DNA of 37,259 nucleotides from positions 1-37,259 of IMG/VR virus record IMGVR_UViG_3300037200_000153; one strand, given 5' to 3'. The notes under the pieces were generated by a model. That model did no database searches, had not been told where the DNA came from, and worked only from the letters and a program-made list of their open reading frames with translations. Position numbers and translations under genes: made by a program. Source of the stretch: a virus. Numbering within the stretch: position 1 is the stretch's first letter; the number at the start of each line of letters is the position of its first letter. Below are positions 8,801-16,692 of the stretch, piece by piece.

Positions 8801-9183
8801 ACTCGAAAAGCGTCCAAATCTGGATCATCGACCGTAAAAACTAAAGGGGTCTCCTGAAAGACTTGTAGGCCTACCGTAATCTCATCGTCTACCTCTCCAA
8901 AACCTAAGATAGGAAGCTGATCAGCGGTACCATTTAGAAAGCTGGCCCCAATCCCATATTGGGTATTGAAGGGGGATTGTCCTGTCGCCTGATCAATCAA
9001 TGGGGTTCCATTAATATATATTGAGCTAGAACCGTTTGCCAATCCTTGGATTTCCCCTTCACAAATCAGATCGATAATCCTGGCTGTTGAGTCTGACTGT
9101 AGTGAGTCTGGTTGAATAACTGGGGCTGGGTTTGTTCCGCTACCACCACCCCCATCCCCTGAACCATGAATATTATTAATCAT
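5878..9183 (-). CDS. J: Tail tip protein, lambda gpJ-like
   Basis: 1101 residues, close to lambda gpJ (about 1130). The N-terminus has a Gly-rich segment followed by DSLQSDSTARIIDLICEGEI, a characteristic start of J-type central tail tip proteins. The middle holds the tail-hub domains. From about residue 655 there are two fibronectin type III-like beta sandwiches (for example VSYYNVYVQSPSATGYALAG and ASLNLDHYEIRY), then a variable C-terminal region that would carry receptor contact. The start overlaps the stop of the I gene as ATGA. J forms the tip that contacts the host receptor and closes the tail initiator complex with I, K and L. Confidence 0.92.
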   Translation of the reverse strand: MINNIHGSGDGGGGSGTNPAPVIQPDSLQSDSTARIIDLICEGEIQGLANGSSSIYINGTPLIDQATGQSPFNTQYGIGASFLNGTADQLPILGFGEVDDEITVGLQVFQETPLVFTVDDPDLDAFRVTIQIPALYYAESNGNINDTTVSFTISLQSNGASTYSIVNFPGLNSNPISISGKASSTFEQAYTVNLPVGGAPWNIMVTRVSGDSGEIGYANAEYIGATYVSRVTQIIYTKMNYMNSAICGIYLNAQYFNLGIPSRSYDIEGLIIQVPSNYNPTTRAYTGIWDGTFQMAYSNNPAWVLYDLLTSTRYGLGQWIDAAQIDKYTLYTIGQFCDVSVPDGQGGMEPRYTFNGILNNLNDAYSTIQAITAVFNTMCYWGSGMVTFSQDIDADAVKLVTPANVQNGTFNYSGTAIKSRHTAVIVTWNDPELLYNATATLVEDTEMIQQFGYRETRIVALGCTSHGQAVRTGKWLLFTERYQTQTVTYTCSFDQADLRPGDIISIADPYYAGVRMGGRITSVTAGNEVTIDSPIEFLSDETYSFSCVYPDGTISSSFAITNSGSTTTMLNLAGVLTQTPINGAMFVVTASNVAPVPYRVISVRETAKNLFEVTALLHYVGKYEEIEQNITVAQPTYSILPTGALLPPAGVTFMEYLYQAGVNIQSALQISWSASTDLRVSYYNVYVQSPSATGYALAGTTPTTSFTLDNTFPGLYLVQIIAVSATLNLNSPTVSASYEAVGLYETPPDVTAFGVQVLNRNAYLQWSTVASLNLDHYEIRYTPQVGAGITWGGSQVLYGNVSPSLNSIPIQSMIGTYSIKAITSQGVYSANADFAETNIGNVLGMQVLHTVEEDPAYGGTFSSCAVLGGSLQLTGADTVDSWPNIDNVLNWDIGNDGITGSGTYTFTGCGSTLGASFDAEGVFTMNVVSNIIAFGSDLYSNVDLWTNTDLVADWDGGDPSEWGIQLQVRTTPDNPNSGIPTWSGWMNFYNGDYTCRAFQFRLALTSAQVGISPIVSQCQIIINLPNKFDGAANLTSSAGGSVVDFTQIYYNTPSVGITGNNLEQGDYWTITSLSSTGFTIQFFNSSNTGVARNYSWTSNGF

Positions 9184-9827
9184 AGCAAGACATCCCCAGC
9201 TGATAAGACAGGGCTATTTGAAATCTCAGCATCAATCCCAACCGACACAACAATAGAACCAACAATCATTCGCCCGTAGACTACTGGGACCGGCACTCCT
9301 TGTTGAGTAGAGTTGGAAGCCCCCTGAAATAAAAATGAAGGTTCAGCATTATGAACCACCTTTGGGGATAAGAGCCGACTGATCCCCGTGATTGTCATAG
9401 TGGTTCCTAAGGCTCCAAGGGTTCCCCAGAGTGCGGCTGCTCCTGGAAAAGCTGTTGCCCCTGAAAAAAAAATCGTCCCAACAACGGCTACTGCCATCAA
9501 GGTAATTCCCACCACGGTTTTAAGGATACCTCCAGAGGTGCTACCATCCTTTGCCCCAACGATTTCTGGTATCAGATGAAATTCTTTTTGGCTGCCGAGC
9601 TGGAAATCTAATTCGGTCTCGTCCAGAGATACTGAGGCGTCTCCCAACACCCCGTCAGGTGTTGGGGCTTTGCCAACCACAAGATGCCACCGACCTTCGT
9701 TTATACGCTTTCTGAATCCAGGTAATTGATTAATAAGGGCGGACATGACGTGCTGAGGGGTAGTGGCCGAAAACTCGTAACACTCCCCAAATTCCTTAAG
9801 TCCCCCATGCAGGTAGACTTTAATCAT
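9180..9827 (-). CDS. I: Tail assembly protein, lambda gpI-like
   Basis: The start is the ATG at 9827, which overlaps the stop of K as ATGA; a start 33 bases upstream lies within K. It encodes 215 residues. The N-terminal ~100 residues (MIKVYLHGGLKEFG, FHLIPEIVGA) match the I-type ubiquitin-like region. Residues 108-150 are strongly hydrophobic (VVGITLMAVAVVGTIFFSGA). The C-terminus has the QGVPVPVVYGRMIVGS motif typical of the family. gpI is needed for tail initiator assembly. Lambda gpI has a similar length. It is flanked by K and J in the canonical order. Confidence 0.88.
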   Translation of the reverse strand: MIKVYLHGGLKEFGECYEFSATTPQHVMSALINQLPGFRKRINEGRWHLVVGKAPTPDGVLGDASVSLDETELDFQLGSQKEFHLIPEIVGAKDGSTSGGILKTVVGITLMAVAVVGTIFFSGATAFPGAAALWGTLGALGTTMTITGISRLLSPKVVHNAEPSFLFQGASNSTQQGVPVPVVYGRMIVGSIVVSVGIDAEISNSPVLSAGDVLL

Positions 9828-10561
9828 TGTGGGTCGTACCTCAGGCAGTGCGTAACGCATTTTTTATAGACGTTGACGTTATCCCGACGACTTAACCTAT
9901 TTGTTAAGTGATGCAAAAACGTGCCATCTCCTAAATAAATCCCGGCATGATTAGGAACCTTGGACATAATTTGCGCCAGGGCGACATCCCCTTTACGCAT
10001 TTCGCTCATCTCAATTCGCCTGAAACCTGCGTTTTGGAAATTATCCCGATACATATCGCCACCATTAATCCACCACTCATTATCCCTTGGATATTCTGGG
10101 AGGATTATCCCCATCTCCATCTCATAATAATCCTTAACAAGTGCGTAACAGTCACCACCATTATCAGATATGGATGATGGCCCCCATCTGAATTTCCGTC
10201 CAATTAATGGGGGGTGAGGGAGGCCTGTTCCCCAATACAAGATGGGTGAGACTGAGAAGCGCTTCTCCTCATAAAGCCAATTGATTGTAAAAACCCCCCA
10301 GGGGATATTCATATCCAGTTGGCCTTGCATATCGCACCGGCTTGGCTCCAATGCCTTCATTTCTGGATGGGAGTGTATTAATCTATCCGGGCTAGGAAAC
10401 CTCATATAATCCTTGCTAGCCACTTCAAATTGACTTCGGGGTGAATCGGAAATGTTAGTCAACGGAATGTACTCATTATTGACCACAAACCCAACAGATT
10501 CATAAGGATGGCAGGATTTAGCGTGTTCGATTGCGTCTAATTCATATTGATGAAGGATCAT
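9824..10561 (-). CDS. K: Tail tip protease, JAMM + NlpC/P60, lambda gpK-like
   Basis: The start is the ATG at 10561, overlapping the stop of L as ATGA. This gives 245 residues; an upstream in-frame start lies within L. Residues 1-100 form a JAMM/MPN metalloprotease-like domain with all expected ligands: Glu21, His63 and His65 in HSHP, Ser74 and Asp77. Residues 120-245 form an NlpC/P60 cysteine peptidase domain with Cys138 in GGDCYALVKDYY and His205 in NHAGIYL. This two-domain layout is that of lambda gpK, which takes part in tail tip assembly and possibly in peptidoglycan breaching during entry. Both active sites look intact. Confidence 0.92.
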   Translation of the reverse strand: MILHQYELDAIEHAKSCHPYESVGFVVNNEYIPLTNISDSPRSQFEVASKDYMRFPSPDRLIHSHPEMKALEPSRCDMQGQLDMNIPWGVFTINWLYEEKRFSVSPILYWGTGLPHPPLIGRKFRWGPSSISDNGGDCYALVKDYYEMEMGIILPEYPRDNEWWINGGDMYRDNFQNAGFRRIEMSEMRKGDVALAQIMSKVPNHAGIYLGDGTFLHHLTNRLSRRDNVNVYKKCVTHCLRYDPQ

Positions 10562-11268
10562 ATTATCTGTCCCACTCCCGGCATTTGCCATGTTGGTAAC
10601 GTTCCAGTCTGCCCAAATCGAGAGATGCACGAGGATAGATGCTTGCCGCAAGTGTCGTTAGCGGCGCTTAATTGGGGGGTGTCATTCGTATCAAAATAGG
10701 ATGTCCCGGTATAGGGACATGATGCTTTGGTGTAATCAAAATCTGAGCCATCCCAAAAACGATACGTGTGTGAACACACATCCCGCAATATAATCCGACT
10801 CGGTAAATATCGACCCTCTTGATCCATTGCGGCTGACAGCTGCCATTCGATAAAAACCTTGTTATGATTTACTTTTTGCTCAACATTATAAACATCAGGG
10901 ATAAATTGAGCGTTGGAATCTGGATTTAACCCGGTATCCAGGAATTGGGCAAATGTCCGTATTCGGGTCAAGACCGCCCCGACTAAATCATTGAGGGTGA
11001 TAACCGCAGCACTCAGCACAAGGGTGGTGTTGGCTATTTTGATGTGCGGTGTGGGTAGCGTCCCTGTGCCTGAGTATTCAAATCCAGTAGCTTCAATGTC
11101 AATGGGAGTATAGCTTATACCACCATAAGCGATAGGACCATAATTATTGGAGGAGGCTGTAAAATAATAAATCGAACCCCCCAAGCTGGTGGTATCCAAT
11201 TGAAATAATTCAATCAGAGTCCCTGGTGCGAAAGATTGTGTGACTGCGGCTAAGTTTGAATCTGTCAT
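10558..11268 (-). CDS. L: Minor tail protein, lambda gpL-like
   Basis: 236 residues between M and K, as in lambda. The C-terminal half contains cysteines in DVC, ASCPY, DTCGKH and SSC contexts, matching the four-cysteine arrangement that in lambda gpL binds an iron-sulphur cluster. The N-terminal half (APGTLIELFQLDT, YTPIDIEATGFEYSG) is the typical beta-rich L domain. The start at 11268 directly abuts the end of the second M paralogue. It should form part of the tail tip ring between the tube and J. Confidence 0.9.
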   Translation of the reverse strand: MTDSNLAAVTQSFAPGTLIELFQLDTTSLGGSIYYFTASSNNYGPIAYGGISYTPIDIEATGFEYSGTGTLPTPHIKIANTTLVLSAAVITLNDLVGAVLTRIRTFAQFLDTGLNPDSNAQFIPDVYNVEQKVNHNKVFIEWQLSAAMDQEGRYLPSRIILRDVCSHTYRFWDGSDFDYTKASCPYTGTSYFDTNDTPQLSAANDTCGKHLSSCISRFGQTGTLPTWQMPGVGQII

Positions 11269-11691
11269 TTAAGAATACCCCGTTAATGAATAGGGTGCGG
11301 CATAATCAGTCCAAGCGTCATAAAAAGTTGAAGGGGGAATATCAAACACTTCTTCGATTTGGATCTGAATAGCATAATAACCATTTCCATTATTATAAGT
11401 CCGTTTATAAGATTGAGGAACAGTTACCCAACACCGGGTTGTCGACTCATCGGGTAATTGATAATAAAAAGGATTTAGCCAATCCAACCCTTGTACAAAA
11501 TTCTCAATATAGTTGGCATCGGATGCTGTCATGACATCCCATGATAATGTCGCCATGCGTTTATAGCAATTAAGGTCGTCTGACGCCCGTGTCATCCCCT
11601 GCCCAAAATCAGGCCGCAGGAGTCTGGCTTGAATCGTTTTCTGAGAGCTAATGTTAGGATTGTAGGTTGGGGCAAAAGTAGCGAAGCTCAT
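11269..11691 (-). CDS. M: Minor tail protein, lambda gpM-like, second copy
   Basis: 140 residues of the gpM type. It shares with the preceding gene the motifs YKRM, ANYIE, PFYYQ, PDESTTR, PQSY-RTYN and EEVFD, so the two genes are paralogues. This copy has a longer C-terminal tail (PPSTFYDAWTDYAAPYS). The start overlaps the stop of the first copy by ATGA. Lambda has only one M. The two proteins may stack as successive rings below the tape measure terminus or form a hetero-ring. Confidence 0.82.
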   Translation of the reverse strand: MSFATFAPTYNPNISSQKTIQARLLRPDFGQGMTRASDDLNCYKRMATLSWDVMTASDANYIENFVQGLDWLNPFYYQLPDESTTRCWVTVPQSYKRTYNNGNGYYAIQIQIEEVFDIPPSTFYDAWTDYAAPYSLTGYS

Positions 11692-12053
11692 GATAGCGTG
11701 TCAAATACCTCCTCAAACTTCACCTGGATAGTATAAAACCCAACACCGTCGTTATAGGTGCGCTGGTAGGACTGTGGATCAGCGATCCATTTACGGGTTG
11801 TAGACTCATCCGGCATCTGATAATAGAAGGGGAGTTCCCATAAGCTTGTTTGCAAAAACTCTTCAATATAGTTGGCGTTCGCCAATGTCAACGCACCCCA
11901 TATAAGCGTTATCATTCGCTTATAATTGTTTAAGCCAACATTACACCGCTGGGTATACCCATCTCCAAAATCACAACGTAACACATTGGCTTGAATATCC
12001 TTTTCAGAATTGATACCAGGGGTGATGGCGGGTGAAAAAGTTGCTAACGTCAT
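11688..12053 (-). CDS. M: Minor tail protein, lambda gpM-like, first copy
   Basis: 121 residues, gpM-type, directly downstream of the tape measure gene as in lambda, overlapping it by ATGA. It ends at EEVFD, where its paralogue continues with an extra tail. The conserved FGDGYTQRCNVGLNNYKRM core and the PDESTTR motif are shared with the next gene. By analogy it caps the tape measure and starts the tail tip complex. Confidence 0.85.
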   Translation of the reverse strand: MTLATFSPAITPGINSEKDIQANVLRCDFGDGYTQRCNVGLNNYKRMITLIWGALTLANANYIEEFLQTSLWELPFYYQMPDESTTRKWIADPQSYQRTYNDGVGFYTIQVKFEEVFDTLS

Positions 12054-15000
12054 CCTCTTGGACCATAAGCGTTATACAAAGCACCTCCGGGCCGCTGTTG
12101 GTTATTTAACTCATCCATAACCATAGCCCTGGCTGCGGCTGTAGCTTGATCTGAAATCTGTTGTGCCATCGCTGCATTTTGACCCTCGGTAGCACCTGCC
12201 GCTCCCTGGACATTCACAGTGACACTATGATTGAATACAAGGGGTGATTGAGTGTTGCTTCCCCCTGAAGTTTTAACACCCAACACACCATTAACACGAG
12301 TAAGAGGTAGCACCGCCTCAGGGCCTGCCTCACCAGCAACTACGTTTGCCCCACCAGCGCCAGCTCCAGGGAACATTGTGGGTGAGTTAAGGATCCCACC
12401 CGAAGCCATTCCAACAGCTGCTGCAATACCGGCGCTTAAACCACCACTGGTAGCACTAGCTCCACTAAAGATAGAATCCAAACCACTAAATATAGATGAT
12501 GTACCAGAGAGGGCTGTGATACTATTAGGCATTGTATTAACCAGAGATCCACTTAGGTGGGATTCTGAACCGTAAAGGGCCTGATGGTTAGAGGTTATAA
12601 TTCCATACATTCTATTCATTGCTGAACTAGCAGCAGAGTTAATACCATTACTATTAGCCCCAAAAGAAGTTTGTACCGAAGAAGCCCCTGCGGTTAATGT
12701 CAAATTCTGTGCATTGATAGTAATTTGGTTGGTGTTATTACTAAACACACCAAGGTCACTATTTGCCTGAATGTTCATATTTGAATTCGTGCTGCTTATA
12801 TTACCAGGTTGGCCACCAGGGCTTGTTGCACTAGGGTTTAATCTATTATTCAACTCTTGCTGATATGGCGTCATAGGGGGCATGTTGGCTGGGGCGTGCC
12901 AAGGGGTTACAGGGTTTGTTGCGCCGGGGCTATTAACCCCCATCTGATGCAATAGCCACATAATGCCACCGTTAGCCCCGGCGTTTATTGGCTTCATAAT
13001 CGTTTGATTAAAAATGCTTTGTCCGGCGTTCATCAAAGTATCAGACATCATCTTTTTGAAACTACGCCAATGATGTTCCCAATCTCGATAATGGAAAACA
13101 ATCTGATCCAATACCTCATTAATGCTATCGGTAATGGTTTTAGCGATTTGCATGTTGGCATTGATAGACTCTGTTAAATCTTTCTCTTTTTGTTTATAAT
13201 CCAATTGCTGAGCATATACCTCAAGTAGTTTTTGCGCCCTAATCCCAGCAGCGTCATTCTGATCAGGATCACCTACGGTATTTCTTAATTCGTTTTTCTC
13301 TTTGTCTAAATCAAGTTGACGCCTCAATGCGTCATATTTCATTTTACCCGTGACACTATCAATGTTACCGCCGGTTGAAACCAACAGGTTGTATTCAGCC
13401 TGCGCCTCATTGAGTTGTGTTTGCATCTCTTTTAATTGGCGCTTGTTTTCATAATCTTTAATAGTCTCATCATTTGCAAATATTTGACCACCAAGCCCCT
13501 GAACTTCAGCCTCTTGTTTTTCAGGAGACATCGTTTTCCATGCGCTATTTTTCTCATGCTCAAGAATATATCTAGCCTGAATTAAGGCGTTCGCCTTAGC
13601 AGTCGCTGTATTGTTTAAATCCTGAGAATGGGTTAATTCATCAATTTGTTCTTTTTGTTTATTTAAAATATCATTTATTTTTATATTAAGCTGATCATAT
13701 TGTTCTATATCGTACATTTTTGTCTGATCAGAAATATATTTATTTCTATCTTTCGTTCCTGGCATTAAGGCGTTTTTATCCGCTGTGGCGTTAAATTCCT
13801 GAATTGCCTGAGCTCGTTCAAACATAGCCATGTCAGCGGGTGTGGCATTTGCCTTGATAAGTTTAGAATTTTTTACCGTAGCGTTTAATTTCTCCTCAGC
13901 CTCAGCCAACAGTAGGTCTTGCTTGGTTGTTAGCTCCGCTTGAGCTTTCTTCTGCTTAAGTACTTCTAACTGATTTTTCCAAGCCTCTTTATATTTCTCA
14001 GTTTTAGAGCTATCTGTAATACCGGCATCACTTAATGCTTTAGCTCGTTCGTAGCCAGCCACTCCACCAGTATGTAAGGTATTTAATAAATCTTGCTGTT
14101 GGGCTAAGGCTGCTTTAGCATTGTTTAAATCAGCCGCAAAGTTTTGTTCCGGAGTACGTTTTACCGCTTTTTCTTTAGGGGGCTTAGGCGGTAATGGTGG
14201 ACCAGGCAAGTCCCAATTCATTCGTCCATCCATGAAATCTACAAATTTTTGCTGTTGATCAAGGGTTACTGGCTTTGGCATATGATAGCCAGGCTTTTCA
14301 GGCTCTAACCAATCTGAAGGCATGTCTTGATGGTTGGGCCAATATTCTTGTGAATAAATGCTTCGCACTTTATCCTTATCAAAACCACGTTCTTTCATGA
14401 TAGTCCGGAGACGCTGGCCTAATCCTTGAGCCTTTTCCCTTTCTGTTTTATCCCGCAGATTTTGCATTGCGCCTTGTAATCCAAGTATTTTTTCCTCAAG
14501 TTGGCCAGCCCAATCGATTGCCTTTTTAAACCATGTTGCCGCAGGCCCCATCGCATCAGCAAAAGCCTGTCCTATATTATGGACGGAATCAGCGATTCCC
14601 CCAAAAGCAGCATGTGCTATATCGCCAAAATTAACACAGGTTGCCCCATCCTTTTTAAGTTCTTGCTCAAATTGATGCCCAGCCAACGCTGCTGCTGCAG
14701 CTCCAGCGGCTATTAAAGCTAATCCCGCAACAACCTCAGGGTTAGCCGCCAGGAATAGAAGGGTGGCACCCGTAGCCATTTTTATAGATCCGGTTAAATT
14801 TCCAAATGAGCCAATCAGCGCTGTAACGCCTGGTATAACACCGGCTTCCATGGCAATGGCTAAATTTACAAAACCCTCACTTACAAAGTTGATAGTTGTG
14901 GCAAATCGTTGTAAATTCAGAACTGTAATTACCCCAGCTAAAGCGATCAGCCCTGCAATCAATTCACCTATGTGGGATTTCCAGAAATTAAAGGCGCTTC

Positions 15001-15886
15001 CTATGGCCTGCACTCCTCGTGCCATATTATCAAGGAAGTGAGTACTGTTATTGACGCTCCCCATAAAGCTCATCACGGATGTTTTAAGGCCGGCAAGTGC
15101 CCTAGCTAATGAGGGCGGTAGCCCCATAAACTTCATGGCAATAACATCGGCTTCTTTCATCAGGGCTTGAAATATTCCCTCAGATGTCACCTTGCCAGCG
15201 TCAGCCATTTGCTTAAGTTTGCCAACCGACACGCCGTAGCCATCCGCAATTGTTTGGACTGCTGCTGGCATTGATCGCATCAACATATTGAATTGCGTCC
15301 CTTTAACATGGCCCTGCTCAAACATCCTGATGATGGTGTTGGTTGCCATACTGAATTGCTTTTCATTGGTGCCACTCAGAATCCCAAGCTCTTGGAAAGA
15401 ACCTGTTAATTTGACCATCTGAGCATTTGAGGCACCTAAATCCTTGGCAGCCAATTGAAATTTTTGAAACATATCAACAGTTGTTTTTAATGAGACCCCA
15501 TTTTTTTCAGAGGTCTGAGTCAATGCTTGCATTACACCTTTAAAATCGCCTGTAGCCGCCGTGAGCATTTTTACACGAGCACTAAGCTGGTTGTATTGAT
15601 CAGTAAGAGTAACCAATTGCCCAACGCCGTACAAAGCCGCTAACCCAACCAGTGCTGATTTTAGTTGATTGACAAATCCGATCTGCTCTTTATAAGTGTT
15701 CGATAATTTAGCGTTTGCAGCTGCCGCCGTCGCAGCCCGTTTAGCTAACCGCTCATTAGCATCCACCACATTGTTGGTTGCGGTTACAGTTTTTTTGCTT
15801 TGCTCCCCCAAATCAGCTAAAGCCTTGGTTCCTTTTTCAAGGTCAGAGCTGTCAACGGCAATTGCTATTTTGGCGATATCGGTCAC
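12050..15886 (-). CDS. H: Tail tape measure protein
   Basis: 1278 residues starting at GTG 15886 (GTGACCGATATC), whose GTGA overlaps the stop of the GT frame. The N-terminal region (residues ~40-270) has the tape-measure signature ALVGLAALYGVGQL and NEKQFSMATNTIIRMFEQGH. Hydrophobic segments lie at about 305-400 (IGELIAGLIALAGVITVL, GLALIAAGAAAAALAGH). Long charged coiled coils span about 560-960, then a Ser/Asn/Gly-rich C-terminal region with AGEAGPEAVLPL, a common tape measure end motif. It sets tail length and is ejected with DNA. At roughly 0.15 nm per residue the tail would be near 190 nm long (inference). Confidence 0.92.
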   Translation of the reverse strand: MTDIAKIAIAVDSSDLEKGTKALADLGEQSKKTVTATNNVVDANERLAKRAATAAAANAKLSNTYKEQIGFVNQLKSALVGLAALYGVGQLVTLTDQYNQLSARVKMLTAATGDFKGVMQALTQTSEKNGVSLKTTVDMFQKFQLAAKDLGASNAQMVKLTGSFQELGILSGTNEKQFSMATNTIIRMFEQGHVKGTQFNMLMRSMPAAVQTIADGYGVSVGKLKQMADAGKVTSEGIFQALMKEADVIAMKFMGLPPSLARALAGLKTSVMSFMGSVNNSTHFLDNMARGVQAIGSAFNFWKSHIGELIAGLIALAGVITVLNLQRFATTINFVSEGFVNLAIAMEAGVIPGVTALIGSFGNLTGSIKMATGATLLFLAANPEVVAGLALIAAGAAAAALAGHQFEQELKKDGATCVNFGDIAHAAFGGIADSVHNIGQAFADAMGPAATWFKKAIDWAGQLEEKILGLQGAMQNLRDKTEREKAQGLGQRLRTIMKERGFDKDKVRSIYSQEYWPNHQDMPSDWLEPEKPGYHMPKPVTLDQQQKFVDFMDGRMNWDLPGPPLPPKPPKEKAVKRTPEQNFAADLNNAKAALAQQQDLLNTLHTGGVAGYERAKALSDAGITDSSKTEKYKEAWKNQLEVLKQKKAQAELTTKQDLLLAEAEEKLNATVKNSKLIKANATPADMAMFERAQAIQEFNATADKNALMPGTKDRNKYISDQTKMYDIEQYDQLNIKINDILNKQKEQIDELTHSQDLNNTATAKANALIQARYILEHEKNSAWKTMSPEKQEAEVQGLGGQIFANDETIKDYENKRQLKEMQTQLNEAQAEYNLLVSTGGNIDSVTGKMKYDALRRQLDLDKEKNELRNTVGDPDQNDAAGIRAQKLLEVYAQQLDYKQKEKDLTESINANMQIAKTITDSINEVLDQIVFHYRDWEHHWRSFKKMMSDTLMNAGQSIFNQTIMKPINAGANGGIMWLLHQMGVNSPGATNPVTPWHAPANMPPMTPYQQELNNRLNPSATSPGGQPGNISSTNSNMNIQANSDLGVFSNNTNQITINAQNLTLTAGASSVQTSFGANSNGINSAASSAMNRMYGIITSNHQALYGSESHLSGSLVNTMPNSITALSGTSSIFSGLDSIFSGASATSGGLSAGIAAAVGMASGGILNSPTMFPGAGAGGANVVAGEAGPEAVLPLTRVNGVLGVKTSGGSNTQSPLVFNHSVTVNVQGAAGATEGQNAAMAQQISDQATAAARAMVMDELNNQQRPGGALYNAYGPRG

Positions 15887-16616
15887 TTTGTTTTTTCTCC
15901 GTATACCCTTAAGAAGATGACATCCATTTGCTTTAACACCTGTACTTCCCAGCGGTCAATATCAATATTTAATAATCGGGACCATTCTCCTATCTCATTA
16001 TACGATAGAGGCTCAGGGCCAAAGCCATTATTTCGACGACCGCCATTTAATTCCATGAACCATTTTAGTAAATAACTTAGCTCTGGTCTGAACGAGGTTG
16101 TAATTAAATCTTCCGGCGCTTCACCCGTTTGCTCCGCAACCTGTTCAAGATGTTGTTTAAGCGTACCGCCTTTTTCATCCCTGAGGGACAGTCTTGTCTC
16201 TTCCTCAAGGTGTAAATACAGCTCGTTTATGATTTCTCGAAAAAATTCGTACGGTCTTTTACAAAGTCTTCAATCTGATCTCGGATCGGGGGATAAGCCT
16301 TCAATAGCTGAATTGCATTATCATTTGTAAAGGCGTAAGGTTCACCGTTGTAGACTAAACCGCTCCAACCAACAATGCACGCTGCTGTCATCGCCAGCGA
16401 ATCAGCGTCTATTTCCTCCATAGACTGTGTAAAGCGACCATTAAATTTCTGTAACCGCTTCAGTTTTTTGTTATCTTCTTTGCGCTTGTAAGCCAAGAAC
16501 TGATCACTGTCTTGACCAATAACTCTGAACTTCATATCGGTTGGCAGATTGGTTATAGGGTCATTAAAAATAAATTCTATCGGCTCATTTAAAAGTGTCA
16601 ATTCGCTTAAATCCAT
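15883..16616 (-). CDS. GT: Tail assembly chaperone GT, -1 frameshift product
   Basis: At T TTT TTC near the 3' end of the G gene, a -1 shift leads into an open frame that runs to the TGA at 15885-15883. Reading after the shift gives REIINELYLHLEE..., 118 residues with charged helical character, ending ...DVIFLRVYGEKTK. The fusion is 126 + 118 = 244 residues. The T frame has no good start of its own, and its stop overlaps the GTG of the tape measure (GTGA). This is the layout of lambda gpG/gpGT, in which a small fraction of ribosomes shift and the ratio of the two chaperones matters for tail assembly around the tape measure. Without the shift, 15887-16226 would be an unexplained 340-base gap. 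Confidence 0.88.
16227..16616 (-). CDS. G: Tail assembly chaperone G
   Basis: 129 residues directly downstream of the tail tube gene and upstream of the tape measure. It is acidic and helical (EDNKKLKRLQKF, YPPIRDQIEDFVKDRTNFF), of the length and position of gpG-type chaperones, which coat the tape measure during assembly and are absent from the mature tail. It terminates a few codons after the slippery heptamer (FFEKS, stop TAA). Start 16616 is preceded by AGGAGTTAGAGAGTT. Confidence 0.85.
   Translation of the reverse strand: MDLSELTLLNEPIEFIFNDPITNLPTDMKFRVIGQDSDQFLAYKRKEDNKKLKRLQKFNGRFTQSMEEIDADSLAMTAACIVGWSGLVYNGEPYAFTNDNAIQLLKAYPPIRDQIEDFVKDRTNFFEKS
16239..16245 (-). promoter_or_regulatory. 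-1 ribosomal slippery site in G/GT
   Basis: On the minus strand the zero-frame codons are AAT TTT TTC, which gives the heptamer T TTT TTC (X XXY YYZ). Both tRNA positions can re-pair after a -1 slip. The -1 frame is open for 118 codons beyond it, and the zero frame stops three codons later. No stimulatory hairpin was worked out by eye. Confidence 0.85.
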
Positions 16617-16631
16617 AACTCTCTAACTCCT

Positions 16632-16672
16632 AAAAAATTACTATTAGGCTTTTTACACCCAATAGTAATTTT
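16632..16672 (-). terminator. Rho-independent terminator after tail tube gene
   Basis: Reading the minus strand, a 12-base perfect stem (arms 16661-16672 and 16634-16645) extends by three further pairs including one G-U, around a loop TGTAAAAAG. It is followed by a run of six T. It lies between the stop of the tail tube gene and the Shine-Dalgarno of G. It should cut transcription into G and the tape measure, giving far more tube protein than chaperone or ruler. Confidence 0.8.
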
Positions 16673-16692
16673 AATACTACAAACCCTATGTG

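Noticed and set aside
14501-15041. Plus-strand ORFs inside the tape measure gene
   Set aside because: They are shadows of the helical tape measure frame with no start signals.
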